A DNA stretch of 64,000 nt from REEB95 sp035648735 (GTDB lineage Bacteria > Pseudomonadota > Alphaproteobacteria > ATCC43930 > CGMCC-115725). The translations under genes were made by a program, and so were the position numbers. The stretch lies in NCBI GenBank assembly GCA_035648735.1, contig DASRKX010000120.1:1-64000 (forward strand), given 5' to 3'. Of the stretch, positions 53,528-62,375 are shown one piece after another. The notes under the pieces were generated by a model. It ran no database searches. It had not been told where the DNA came from and was given only the letters and a program-made list of their open reading frames with translations. Every line of letters starts with the position of its first letter. The first letter of the stretch is position 1.

Positions 53528-54771
53528 GGTACCCCCATCATTTCGAAAGTCGCTGCCGGCGCGGACACAACACGCGACGGCGTGCCATCGAACAGCGCGT
53601 CAAGCACGGCGAGCTTCGTTTCCCAGCGATAATCGGCGGCGATTCGCGAATGGGCGCGAGCGCCGATCGTCGCGCCCTCGGACGAAAGCGCGCGCTTGAT
53701 TGCGGCGGCAAATTCGGCGGGATTGGCGGCCTGGAGGACTTCGTCGCCGATCGCAAAGCCGAAAGCGGCAAGCGCCTCCGGCGAGGCGATGACGGGCTTG
53801 GCCATGGCCATGCCTTCGAGCACCTTGTTCTGGATGCCGCGCGCGATGCGGAGCGGCGCCACGACGGCATCGGCATGCGAGAGATAGGGCCTGACATCGG
53901 CAACGCGGCCCGTCACGCGGATGTTGGGCTGGCGCCCGAGCCGCCTAACCTCGGCGGTCGGGTGAGAACCGACGATCCAGAAATCGAGGTTGCCCCAGTG
54001 GCGGCGCAGCAGCGGCATCACCGCCGCGGCAAACCAGCAGACGGCATCGACATTGGGCCGGTAATCCATCGCGCCGGTGAACACCAGCGCACGGCGCCCG
54101 CGCGGAAAAGGACTGCGATAGGCGCGCGCCGGATCGAAGCGCTGGAGATCGACGCCGTTCTCCATCACTTGCGCGCGCGGGCCGATTTCCGGCGCGCGAT
54201 CCGCGAAGAGCCGCGCCTCGGCGGCCGACACGAACAGCGTCGCATCGAAGGCGGCGGCGGCGCGGCGCTCGAGCTGCAGGAGCTTGTCGCCTTCGCGCCG
54301 GTAGAGCGCCGACATGATGCCGCTTCCCGCCGTCGCGTATTGCCGCCACTTCTCGGAATCGAGATCGACCATGTCGATGATTCGGCGCTCGAACGCGCCG
54401 TCCATCGCATAGGGCGCCATGGCGGAGCAGAAGACGAAGGCGCGCGACGGGCGCACATCATCGATGGTCGCCCGAATCCAGCGGGAGAGCCGCGCGTCGC
54501 GGAAATAACGCGCGCTCAGCGCTTCGCCGGTAAACAGGCCGGTCAGGCTGCGCAGCCGGGCCTGGCGCGGCGACAGCTTCAGGGCACAGACCGTGGCGCA
54601 GATCTTTTCGAGCGCCGCCACATGGCGCGCATCGTCGGCGTCGTCGACGAAGGTGCCGAGATGGACGCGATTCCGCGCCGCCAAATGACGGAGAATTTCC
54701 CAGGAACGGATCTTGTCGCCCTTATCCGGCGGATAGGGCAAGCGATGGCTGAGGAACAGCAAATCTTTCAC
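53524..54771 (-). CDS. XrtA/PEP-CTERM-associated glycosyltransferase family 4 (TIGR03087 type)
   Basis: A 415-aa GT-B transferase of the subfamily linked to exosortase A. The N-terminal LLFLSHRLPYPPDKGDKIRSWEIL is diagnostic of that group. The donor lobe has NGVDLQRFDP, LVFTGAMDYRPNVDAVCWF, FWIVGSHPTAEVRRL and the E-bearing IQNKVLEGMAMAKPVIA. Cytosolic, acting on the lipid-linked oligosaccharide. ATG 54771; 68 nt separate it from the deacetylase gene upstream. Overlaps xrtA by 4 nt. Confidence 0.9.
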   Translation of the reverse strand: MKDLLFLSHRLPYPPDKGDKIRSWEILRHLAARNRVHLGTFVDDADDARHVAALEKICATVCALKLSPRQARLRSLTGLFTGEALSARYFRDARLSRWIRATIDDVRPSRAFVFCSAMAPYAMDGAFERRIIDMVDLDSEKWRQYATAGSGIMSALYRREGDKLLQLERRAAAAFDATLFVSAAEARLFADRAPEIGPRAQVMENGVDLQRFDPARAYRSPFPRGRRALVFTGAMDYRPNVDAVCWFAAAVMPLLRRHWGNLDFWIVGSHPTAEVRRLGRQPNIRVTGRVADVRPYLSHADAVVAPLRIARGIQNKVLEGMAMAKPVIASPEALAAFGFAIGDEVLQAANPAEFAAAIKRALSSEGATIGARAHSRIAADYRWETKLAVLDALFDGTPSRVVSAPAATFEMMGVP

Positions 54772-54839
54772 GTCGCGTCACTCCCACGCCCGTTGATGGC
54801 AGGGAATGCTGAATCCTTTGCTAAGCTTTCCGGTCCCGC

Positions 54840-55730
54840 TCATCGCTTGGCGCCCCGGAACACGGCATTCATCGAATCCCACGCGAAGTCCGCCACCAGC
54901 CGCGCCAATCGGCCCTCCATGCGCGTCAAATTTAGGTAGTGGCGGAAGCGGGATTTTAGCGACAGGCCGGGCTGGTGCGGCTGCGCCGGGTCGATTTCCC
55001 AGGGATGCATATAGAACACGGCCGGGCGAGCCTCGGCAGCATTGAGACTGCGGATGTTGGCGCGCGACAGCCAATAGGGCAGCAGGCGGAAATAGCCGCC
55101 GCCGGCGCAGGGCCAGTTGCGGCCGAGCCGGCGCACGGTGCTGAGCGGAATCTCGAGAATGTCGGCATTGGCCGGCCGGAACGGTGCACGCGGCGCGTCC
55201 GGCATGCCGTAGAGGTCGTGGGCGATCGGGTAGAGGCTGGAACTATAGGCGAAGCCCTCCTCCGCCAGCACCTCGAAGGCCCAGAGATTGCGCGCGCCGA
55301 TCGAAAACGTCGCGGCGCGATAGCCGATGACGGGCGCCTGCCCCAGATCTTCGAGCAGCGCCTTGCTGCGGCGGACATCGGCGCGGAATTCGTCGCGCGT
55401 CTGCCCGTCGGCGCGGTGATGGCCGAAGCCGTGGCTTGCCAACTCGTGGCCCTGCGCGACGATGCGGCGCACCATCGCAGGATGGCGCTCGGCGACCCAG
55501 CCGAGCGTGAAGAACGTCGCTTTGACTTTTGTCGCGGCGAAGAGCGCGAGCAGCCGATCGACATTGCGCTCGACGCGCGACGGCATGCCGTCCCATTCGG
55601 AGCGATCGACGACCCGCGCCAGCGCCTCGACCTGGAAGTAATCCTCGACGTCGACCGAGAGCGCGTTGACGATGCGGCCGTCGCGCCGCAGCACGGGAAG
55701 CGGTCGGCTGAGCGTGGCGGTGCCCTCCAT
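54840..55730 (-). CDS. XrtA-associated polysaccharide deacetylase (NodB fold)
   Basis: A 296-aa carbohydrate esterase family 4 protein of the PEP-CTERM-associated group. NodB motifs: the first metal aspartates in LSVDVEDYFQ, KATFFTLGWVAERHP, the metal His pair in ELASHGFGHHRADG, and RAATFSIGAR. The C-terminal FYMHPWEIDPAQP carries the conserved histidine and the DUF3473-like tail SRFRHYLN is seen in this subfamily. No signal peptide, so it would act in the cytosol or on the inner membrane face. ATG 55730 is 7 nt after the beta-barrel gene stop, on the same transcript. Confidence 0.9.
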   Translation of the reverse strand: MEGTATLSRPLPVLRRDGRIVNALSVDVEDYFQVEALARVVDRSEWDGMPSRVERNVDRLLALFAATKVKATFFTLGWVAERHPAMVRRIVAQGHELASHGFGHHRADGQTRDEFRADVRRSKALLEDLGQAPVIGYRAATFSIGARNLWAFEVLAEEGFAYSSSLYPIAHDLYGMPDAPRAPFRPANADILEIPLSTVRRLGRNWPCAGGGYFRLLPYWLSRANIRSLNAAEARPAVFYMHPWEIDPAQPHQPGLSLKSRFRHYLNLTRMEGRLARLVADFAWDSMNAVFRGAKR

Positions 55731-55737
55731 GGCGGGC

Positions 55738-57366
55738 CTAGAAGACTTTCCGCAGCGTGAAGATCAGCGAGTTGCGTAAGAAGTTCGTGCCGCCGGCCAC
55801 CGAGGACACGTCGACAAAGCTGTAATCGACCTCGCCGAACAGCGTCTGCGAGAAGGCATGCCGGAAGGCGAGCGAAGTGCTGAATGTGTTGGTATGGCCG
55901 GAATCCTCCGCCGAATAGCCCACATTGAGGGTCAAGTCGTTGAGCGGGCTGAGCTTGCGGTCCCACGTAAAGATGCCGCCGGAAATCGAATCGTTCGGAA
56001 CCAGACCGGTCAGCGAATTGGTTTCCTGATGCGTGCCCGTGAGCGCGAAGCGGTTGGGCTCCAGAGCGTAGACGAGACTCCCTTGGAAGGTCCGTAGCCG
56101 CTCGACGTCGTTCTGCAGGCTCAAGTTGTTGTTGAGCGATTCGGGCAAGCCAGTCGACGCGTTCAGCACCGAGCCGTTGGGCCCGAGCACCGCGCCGTTC
56201 AGGTTTTGCAGAATGGCCTGCTGCGGCGTCGTCGTGACCTCGGCGTAGCTCGCATAGGCGGTGATCAGCGGCGTGATCGTATAGCGCATGTCGCCCTGGA
56301 AGGATTTGGCGCCGTCGCGAAGACCATAGTTCAGCGAGATCTGGGAATCGGCATTGGGCTCGTAGATCATGCCGGCATACCAGGTCGGCCCGTTATAATT
56401 CTGCGACGGCACCTGCGCGAATTCCAGCGTCTGCCAGCCCCCCGAGCCGACCAGCGCGAAGTTATTGCGGAGATGGAGCGTCACTTCGTCGGTGGCCAGA
56501 CTTTCCTTGTTCGAGCCGATGCCGCCGTCGACGTCGTTGCGCTGGCCGTCGAGCGTGACGCGGTTCGAGACATATTTGCCGACACCGCCGGTATCGAGGG
56601 TCGCGCGCAACTCGTTATGGAGCGCGTTGCTGATCGGCTGAGTGGTGCCGAAGCCGTTGAATGCCGTCGGGGTCGAATTGGTCGTCGCCCCGGTCTGGCC
56701 GCCGAACCAGGTCTCGCCGACGATGTAGCGCAGCTCGCCGTCGCCGATCGTGTCGAAGGAATGGCGCAACACCGGACTCGCTTCCGCCGTGTAGGTATCG
56801 GTGCGCTGATTGTTGGTGAGTTGCGACGTCGGCACGCCGCCGAAAGTGCCGGTATGGGCGCTTTGGAAGATGGCGCCGCGCGTCTCGAACCCCAAGGTAT
56901 CGGGGACCAGCGTCGCGATCGCCGTGCCGAATAGATTGTTGCTGATGTTGTCCTGATCGCCGGCGACGGCATATTTCTGGAAGCTTGGCGAATAGTCGAG
57001 ATTGGCGGTGAGCCGCGGCGCATCCGCCGCGATATAGACTCCCGGCGTAAAGGTGGTGATCAGATCGGCCTGGCGCCCGGTCTGCGCGTCGCGGACGTTG
57101 TCGGTGATTTCTTCGGTGATTTGCGCACGCGGAATGACCTGCCACAGTGGCGGGCCCTTCGGCGGCAGCTTGTCGCCCTGCTCGACGTCGTTCGGCGCCA
57201 AGGGCCGATCGACGTTCTGCCGCAATCCCTGGGCGTAAACCGGTGGAATCGGCCCGTCGCCGTTATTGTCGAGCGGGCCTAGCGAAAGCTGCGCGGTCGC
57301 CGGGGATACCGCGCCGATGAAGGCGGCGGCTCCGAAAAGGACGGCGAGCGATCGGGTGTGGCGCAT
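55738..57366 (-). CDS. XrtA-associated outer-membrane beta-barrel protein (TIGR03016 type)
   Basis: A 542-aa outer-membrane protein. Residues 1-26 form a signal peptide (LAVLFGAAAFIGAVSPATAQ). The rest is a beta-rich repeat pattern of alternating residues and ends FTLRKVF, a C-terminal phenylalanine recognised by the BAM machinery. Plausibly an export channel or outer-membrane anchor for the polysaccharide, from its place between the tyrosine kinase and the deacetylase. ATG 57366 is chosen because the signal peptide begins there; the frame is open another 40 codons into the kinase 3' end. Confidence 0.82.
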   Translation of the reverse strand: MRHTRSLAVLFGAAAFIGAVSPATAQLSLGPLDNNGDGPIPPVYAQGLRQNVDRPLAPNDVEQGDKLPPKGPPLWQVIPRAQITEEITDNVRDAQTGRQADLITTFTPGVYIAADAPRLTANLDYSPSFQKYAVAGDQDNISNNLFGTAIATLVPDTLGFETRGAIFQSAHTGTFGGVPTSQLTNNQRTDTYTAEASPVLRHSFDTIGDGELRYIVGETWFGGQTGATTNSTPTAFNGFGTTQPISNALHNELRATLDTGGVGKYVSNRVTLDGQRNDVDGGIGSNKESLATDEVTLHLRNNFALVGSGGWQTLEFAQVPSQNYNGPTWYAGMIYEPNADSQISLNYGLRDGAKSFQGDMRYTITPLITAYASYAEVTTTPQQAILQNLNGAVLGPNGSVLNASTGLPESLNNNLSLQNDVERLRTFQGSLVYALEPNRFALTGTHQETNSLTGLVPNDSISGGIFTWDRKLSPLNDLTLNVGYSAEDSGHTNTFSTSLAFRHAFSQTLFGEVDYSFVDVSSVAGGTNFLRNSLIFTLRKVF

Positions 57367-57407
57367 TCTGCTCTCGACACGGCGAACGACACGGGCGGCT
57401 GGGCGGA

Positions 57408-58526
57408 TCAATAGTCGGTGTACGAGCCGAACTGATCTGCCGCCGAGGTGCGAATCTTGTTGAGCAGCAGGCTGATGTTCGGGCACGCGCTCAGCAGTCC
57501 GATCGCCGTCTCGACTTCTTCCTGCTGCGTGTGATCGGCTTCGACCACCATCACGACCTGGCCGACGAGGCCGGCCAGCACCGCTGGATCGCTCGACGCC
57601 AGCACCGCCGGCGCATCGAAAATGATGAAGCGGTCGGAATAACGCTGCGTCATCTCGGCGAAGATCGTGCGCGCGCGACGACTCGACAGCAATTCGGGCG
57701 AGCGGATATTGGGCGAACCCGCCGGCATCACCGTCAAATTCGGCAAATTGGTGCGCAGGACAACTTGCGAGAAATCGATCTCGGGATTGCCGAGCAGATC
57801 GGTCAAGCCGTAGCTCGCCGGAATGCCCATCATCTCCTGCATCGAGTGATGCTTGGTATCGAGATCGATGAGCAATACCTTTAAATCCTGCTCGGTCGCG
57901 ATCGCCAGCGCGAGGTTGATGGCGGCGAACGACTTGCCTTCGCGCGGCCGCGACGACGTCACCATGATGACGCGATTGCGGTTGGCCGCGACGTCATCCG
58001 GCTCGTCCATGTACTTGGAAACGATCTGCCGTTTGACGATGCGGAATTCGTCGACGACCCGCGAACGTTGCGACGACGGCACGACGATGCCGCAACGCGC
58101 GAGACTGCTGCGGTCGATCGAGACCGTTCGGCTGAAGGTCTGCGGCGCGGCGCCGTTCATCGCCGGCTCGGGATAGCCGTTGGCCTCGTATTGCGGTGCG
58201 ATCTGGCGCGCCGCCGCGTCTTGATAGGCACGCGGATGGGTGAAGACCGGCTCCGGATCATAAGAAGCAGCCTGGGGCGGCGCGGCATGCGCTTGCGGAT
58301 AAGCAGGCTCCTGGTAAGCGGCCTGAGCGTAGCCCGACGGGGCATAGGTCGGCTGCGGCGGTGGGGCCGGCTGATAGGCCGGTGCCTGGTAGGGGGCTTG
58401 CGCATAGGCCGGCGGCGCCATGGCGGGAGCCGGGGCAGCCATCGGCTGGGGTGCTACGCCGCCCTGGCGGTGGCGGAGATGCGCGGCGGCGCGTTCGATC
58501 AGCTTGCGCGAGGTTTCGTCGATCAT
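57408..58526 (-). CDS. XrtA-associated tyrosine autokinase (BY-kinase)
   Basis: A 372-aa cytoplasmic P-loop kinase of the PEP-CTERM-associated class, regulating chain length with the adjacent membrane protein. Residues 24-82 are an Ala/Pro/Gln/Tyr-rich linker that repeats APYQAPAYQ-like units. The Walker A is SSRPREGKS (191-199), then LLIDLDTKHHSM (Walker A') and FIIFDAPAVL (Walker B). The C-terminal tyrosine cluster is small (FGSYTDY) compared with Wzc. ATG 58526 overlaps the chain-length stop by 1 nt (TGATG). Confidence 0.9.
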   Translation of the reverse strand: MIDETSRKLIERAAAHLRHRQGGVAPQPMAAPAPAMAPPAYAQAPYQAPAYQPAPPPQPTYAPSGYAQAAYQEPAYPQAHAAPPQAASYDPEPVFTHPRAYQDAAARQIAPQYEANGYPEPAMNGAAPQTFSRTVSIDRSSLARCGIVVPSSQRSRVVDEFRIVKRQIVSKYMDEPDDVAANRNRVIMVTSSRPREGKSFAAINLALAIATEQDLKVLLIDLDTKHHSMQEMMGIPASYGLTDLLGNPEIDFSQVVLRTNLPNLTVMPAGSPNIRSPELLSSRRARTIFAEMTQRYSDRFIIFDAPAVLASSDPAVLAGLVGQVVMVVEADHTQQEEVETAIGLLSACPNISLLLNKIRTSAADQFGSYTDY

Positions 58527-60085
58527 CAGCCCATACTCCCCTGCATGAGGCGATGCAGATCGACGGTCATGAGAATGAGCACGCCGTAGAGCATCACCAG
58601 GGCGAGCGCGCTCGCCCCGAAGCCGGCGGTCTCGGTCATCGATTGCGCCTTCGAGCGGAACTGCGCCGCGTAGGTGACGCCGCCCAGCACCGGCAGACCC
58701 AGACCGCGCAGACGATTGAGCGTCGCGAAGGAACGATCGATCTGGGTCAGCAGGATCGGAATGGCCAAGCCGCCCAGGACGCCGGCCAGCAGCACGGCTG
58801 AGAACAGCACCGGACGATTGGGCGCGATTGGCGCGCTCGGCACTTGCGGCGCGTCGATGATACGGAATTGGATCTTGTCGGCCTTGGTATCGGCAGCCTC
58901 GGACAAGTTGGTCGCCTCGCGCCGCGACAGCAATTCGTCGTAGTTGTGCTTGAGGATGGTGTAATCGCGATCCATGTCCTCCATCTGGGCATCAAGACCA
59001 GGCGAGGAATGCGCAATGTCTTCGACGCGCTTCAGTTCGGTCTCGTCCTGACTGGCACGACGCTGCAACGATACGACCTGGCCCTGGGCATCGAGGAGAC
59101 GGATGCGAACCTGGTCATAGACGGAGTTGGAAACCCGGGTACGCGTGCCGGGAGTGGCCGCGCCGCCGGTCGGCTTGCCGCCATGCGCGGCGACGAGTTG
59201 GCCGCTCAAATCGGCGATCTGGGCCTTGAGCGCGACCACGTCCGGATGCTGCTCGGTATCGCGCGTGCGCAATTCGGCGAGCTGCCGCTGCAGGATGGCA
59301 AGCTGCTGCTCGGCCGCACCGGGAGCGGCCAGCCCCGCCCCGGCGACGTCCGCGCTCAGGGTCGGCGAAATACCGTCGAGGTTCTTTTGCAGCTCGTCGC
59401 GTCGCGCGAGCGCGTCCTGCAGGTCGTTGCGCTCCTGCTGTAGATTCTTGCGCAGAGCATCGATGCTGCCGGCCGAAGCCGCGCCCGACAGCACTTCAAG
59501 ATGCTCGGTGCGGAAATCGGCACGACGCTTTTCCGCCGCGCGGAGCTGCTGCTCGTAGATCGCGATCTGATCATTGAGGAAGCGTTGCGCGTTGTCGATC
59601 TGGCTGCGCTGTGCGCCGGTGCTGTTCTCGGCGAATATGGTGAGCAGGCTTTGCACCACGTTCCGCGCCATCGTCGGATCGGTGTCCTGGTACGAGATCG
59701 TGAACAGGTTGCGTGTCTGTGGCGTGATGGTGACCTGCTGCACGAGACGCGCGATGAGAGCATCCTTGTCGGCTGCGGTCTTTGCCCGCTTGTCGAGATC
59801 GGCCATGTGCATCAACTGCTCGATATTCGGACGGGACAGCAGCGTGCGCTGCAGCACGTCGAGTTGCTGCGCCGGATCGACATCGACCGCGATGCCCTTG
59901 AGCAGCGGCGTCAGCAATTGGTCGGCATCGACGTAGATGCGGGTCGAGGATTCATACCGGCTCGGCATCATCACAACGACCGACCAGCCGACGATGCAAA
60001 CGGCCCAGGCGGCGAGCGCCACGATCCATTTGCGCCGCCAGATGGCGTGCAGGTATTGAAAGACGAGGCCGGAGATTGATTCCAT
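58526..60085 (-). CDS. XrtA-associated polysaccharide chain-length determinant (Wzz/PCP)
   Basis: A 519-aa inner-membrane polysaccharide copolymerase. A first helix (WIVALAAWAVCIVGWSVVV) is followed by the Wzz N-terminal RYESSTRIYVDADQLL, then a long periplasmic region with coiled-coil stretches between residues about 160 and 400, a GNVR-like tract with YDELLSRREAT, and a second helix near the C terminus (LFSAVLLAGVLGGLAIPILL). The kinase partner is encoded separately and directly downstream with a 1-nt overlap. ATG 60085; the wza-like gene stop lies 36 nt upstream. Confidence 0.9.
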   Translation of the reverse strand: MESISGLVFQYLHAIWRRKWIVALAAWAVCIVGWSVVVMMPSRYESSTRIYVDADQLLTPLLKGIAVDVDPAQQLDVLQRTLLSRPNIEQLMHMADLDKRAKTAADKDALIARLVQQVTITPQTRNLFTISYQDTDPTMARNVVQSLLTIFAENSTGAQRSQIDNAQRFLNDQIAIYEQQLRAAEKRRADFRTEHLEVLSGAASAGSIDALRKNLQQERNDLQDALARRDELQKNLDGISPTLSADVAGAGLAAPGAAEQQLAILQRQLAELRTRDTEQHPDVVALKAQIADLSGQLVAAHGGKPTGGAATPGTRTRVSNSVYDQVRIRLLDAQGQVVSLQRRASQDETELKRVEDIAHSSPGLDAQMEDMDRDYTILKHNYDELLSRREATNLSEAADTKADKIQFRIIDAPQVPSAPIAPNRPVLFSAVLLAGVLGGLAIPILLTQIDRSFATLNRLRGLGLPVLGGVTYAAQFRSKAQSMTETAGFGASALALVMLYGVLILMTVDLHRLMQGSMG

Positions 60086-60121
60086 GATCCTGATGCCTTT
60101 TCTGGGCGCTCTCGACTTTTT

Positions 60122-60985
60122 CTAGAAGTAGCGTTGCGGGATGATGAGGATGTCGCCCGGACGCATCTGCATATTTTCGGCGACGTCGCCATCCTTCACC
60201 AGACTGTCGAGGTGAACCTTGATGGTCTGCTGCTGGCCATTCTCGTTACGCATGATGATCGCGCGATCGCCGGCGGCGAAACGGGTCAACCCGCCGACCT
60301 CGATCATGACGTCGAGGATGGACATGTTGGTGCGGTACGGGATGGCGCGCGGCTGCGACGCCTCGCCGATGACGCGGACCTGCTGCGAGAACGGGCCGAC
60401 GAAGTTCGAGACGATGACGGTAACGATCGGCTCCTTGACGTAAGCCTTGAGCTTCTCCTCAAGCTCGCGCGCCAGCACGGAGGGCGTCTTGCCGACGGCA
60501 ACGGCGTCCTCGACCAGCGGAATCGAGATCTTGCCGTCGGGACGCACGGGTACCCGGGTCGAAAGTTCGGGACTGCGCCAGACGAAGATGTCGAGCTGGT
60601 CGCCGGGGCCGATCTGGTAGTTGTCGCTGTTGCCGGCCTGCAAGCCGGCGGCGCCGCGCGGCAGCGCAGCGTTCTGCATCGCCGGCGCCGCGACAGGCGC
60701 GGTCTGCATCGGCATCTGATTGGCGGCCATCTGCTGCGAGGCGGGACGGGAAACGGGCATCGGCATCGGAGCCGGCTGAGCCTGCGCGACCGTCGGCGGC
60801 GGCAAATCGGGCCGGGCGTTGACGTCGGGCGGAATAGCGAGCGCGGTCTGCGCGCTCGGCGAATTCTGGCTCGAACGCTGATAGGAATTGCCGACGATGC
60901 GATCCGACATGTCGCCGATCGCCGTGCAGCCCGCGGTGGCCACCAGCGCAATCAACGAGACGGAACGAAGAACCTGGCGCAGCAA
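60122..60985 (-). CDS. Polysaccharide export lipoprotein (Wza-like, XrtA-associated)
   Basis: A 287-aa outer-membrane export protein. A lipoprotein signal peptide ends in LVATAGC; the following 100 residues are Pro/Gln/Met-rich. The polysaccharide-export core reads YQIGPGDQLDIFVWRSPELS and RVPVRPDGKISIPLVEDAVAVG, with a SLBB repeat VRVIGEASQPRAIPYRTN and a C-terminal MQMRPGDILIIPQRYF. TTG 60985 is preferred because GGGGAG lies 8 nt upstream; GTG 60994 overlaps that site, and the frame is open to 61123 without homology. First gene of the minus-strand export core. Confidence 0.88.
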   Translation of the reverse strand: MLRQVLRSVSLIALVATAGCTAIGDMSDRIVGNSYQRSSQNSPSAQTALAIPPDVNARPDLPPPTVAQAQPAPMPMPVSRPASQQMAANQMPMQTAPVAAPAMQNAALPRGAAGLQAGNSDNYQIGPGDQLDIFVWRSPELSTRVPVRPDGKISIPLVEDAVAVGKTPSVLARELEEKLKAYVKEPIVTVIVSNFVGPFSQQVRVIGEASQPRAIPYRTNMSILDVMIEVGGLTRFAAGDRAIIMRNENGQQQTIKVHLDSLVKDGDVAENMQMRPGDILIIPQRYF

Positions 60986-61221
60986 TGCAGTCACTCCCCA
61001 CAGGTGAGGCGCCCGCCTGACGAAACGCCGTCCGGCGCGGGCCGCTAGCTGATTGCGGACCTTGAAAGGCGGATTTCGCCCGTCAGGGACCACTCTCACG
61101 CTGCAAGGAGATATACCTTCCAAAGCTTACCGAAAGGTTGCCCGGATTTAAGTATTTGTTTTGTGCATTCAGTCGTTTGCGTAAAGAAATTCTAAAGATA
61201 ATCGCGCGCATTCTCGACGTT
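60986..61221. promoter_or_regulatory. Divergent control region, export core versus nucleotidyltransferase
   Basis: A 236-bp gap between the wza-like gene (minus) and the nucleotidyltransferase gene (plus). An AT-rich stretch spans about 61115-61200. On the minus strand GG (61116-61117) and GC (61103-61104) resemble a sigma-54 -24/-12 pair but have 11 nt between them instead of 10. I found no other gene or clear sigma-70 pair. Confidence 0.4.
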
Positions 61222-62319
61222 ATGACTAATACCGCCGGCGGCGACGCCGATCTTTTGACGCCGGTCTTGCACGACGTCCGGCGGGTCCGCCGATGGCGCC
61301 TCGCGGATTGGGATCTTGCGATCCGCCAAGCCCGCCAAGCCGGACTCCTCTCCCGTCTCGCCGCCGATATCGGCAATGCCGGGCTCATGACCGCGGTCGC
61401 CGAGCGGGCGCGGCCCGCGCTCGAGGCGGCGCTCATCCTGGCCGAAAAGCACGCCGAGGACGTCGCGCGCGAGCTCCGCTACATCGGCGCGGCACTGGCC
61501 GGCACGGGTTCGCCGGTGATCCTGCTCAAAGGGGCCTCCTATGCGGCGGCTGGACTACCGCCGGCGCGTGGCCGGCTGTTCGGCGATATCGACGTGCTGG
61601 TAGCGCGGAATGCGCTGCCGGCGGCGGAGGCGGCGCTGCTTGCGCAAGGTTGGGAAAGCGCCAAGGACGACGAATACGACCAAAGCTACTATCGGCGCTG
61701 GATGCACGAAATTCCGCCGCTGCAGCACAAGGCGCGGCGCACCACGATCGACCTCCACCACACCATCACGCCACCGACCTCGGCGCATCCGGTGGACGCC
61801 CGCCGAATGATCGAGGCGGCAACGCCGGTCGGCGACGGCTTTTTCCGCGTCTTGGCGCCGGTCGACATGGTGCTGCATTCGGCGGTGCATCTCTTCGACG
61901 ACGGCGAATTCGCCAACGCCCTGCGCGATCTCGACGATCTCAACCGCCTGCTGCGCCATTTCGGCGCCATGGCCGGATTCTGGGACGCGCTGGCGCGTCG
62001 CGCGGCGTCACTCGGCCTCGAGCGGCCGCTCTACTATGCGCTGCGCTACGCGGCAAAACGGCTCGGAACGCCAGTACCGGCGCCGCTCCTCGTTTCGCCG
62101 CTGTTGCGCCCTCCCGCGCCGGTCATCCGCCGCTTCATGGATCTCATCTTCGCGCACGCGTTGGCACCCCCGCATGCCAGTTGTCGCCGCCGCGGGTCGG
62201 GCGCTGCACTCGGTTTCCTTTATCTTCGCGCGCATCACCTGCGCATGCCGCTGCGCCTGCTCCTGCCGCATCTGCTGCGCAAAGCGGTGATGCGGCGGCT
62301 GAAGCCGGCGACGGTCTGA
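61222..62319 (+). CDS. Nucleotidyltransferase-fold protein (NTP_transf_5 type)
   Basis: A 365-aa protein with the nucleotidyltransferase active-site segment RLFGDIDVLVARNALPAAEAALL and ILLKGASYAAAGLPPARG just before it. Later HEIPPLQHKARRTTIDLHHTI and VDMVLHSAVHLFDDGE match the family seen beside exosortase and polysaccharide genes. The enzymatic product is unknown. ATG 61222 is the first start after an AT-rich leader and has no strong Shine-Dalgarno; a longer open frame begins at 61138. It is divergent from the wza-like gene. Confidence 0.78.
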   Translation: MTNTAGGDADLLTPVLHDVRRVRRWRLADWDLAIRQARQAGLLSRLAADIGNAGLMTAVAERARPALEAALILAEKHAEDVARELRYIGAALAGTGSPVILLKGASYAAAGLPPARGRLFGDIDVLVARNALPAAEAALLAQGWESAKDDEYDQSYYRRWMHEIPPLQHKARRTTIDLHHTITPPTSAHPVDARRMIEAATPVGDGFFRVLAPVDMVLHSAVHLFDDGEFANALRDLDDLNRLLRHFGAMAGFWDALARRAASLGLERPLYYALRYAAKRLGTPVPAPLLVSPLLRPPAPVIRRFMDLIFAHALAPPHASCRRRGSGAALGFLYLRAHHLRMPLRLLLPHLLRKAVMRRLKPATV

Positions 62320-62335
62320 GCAACATCTGACAGTC

Positions 62336-62348
62336 GGAGCCGCCGATT
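62336..62348 (+). promoter_or_regulatory. Shine-Dalgarno before a possible ATT start of the YdcF-like gene
   Basis: GGAG (62336-62339) is 6 nt before ATT (62346-62348), which is in frame with the ATG at 62376. The intervening codons read ILSYLAYSFL, a hydrophobic run continuous with the first helix, while the ATG itself lacks any Shine-Dalgarno. Confidence 0.35.
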
Positions 62349-62375
62349 CTCTCCTATCTCGCCTATTCCTTTCTG

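Noticed and set aside
61102..61117. Sigma-54-like GG/GC pair before the wza-like gene
   Set aside because: Eleven nt lie between GG and GC instead of 10, so it is a near miss despite PrsR being nearby.
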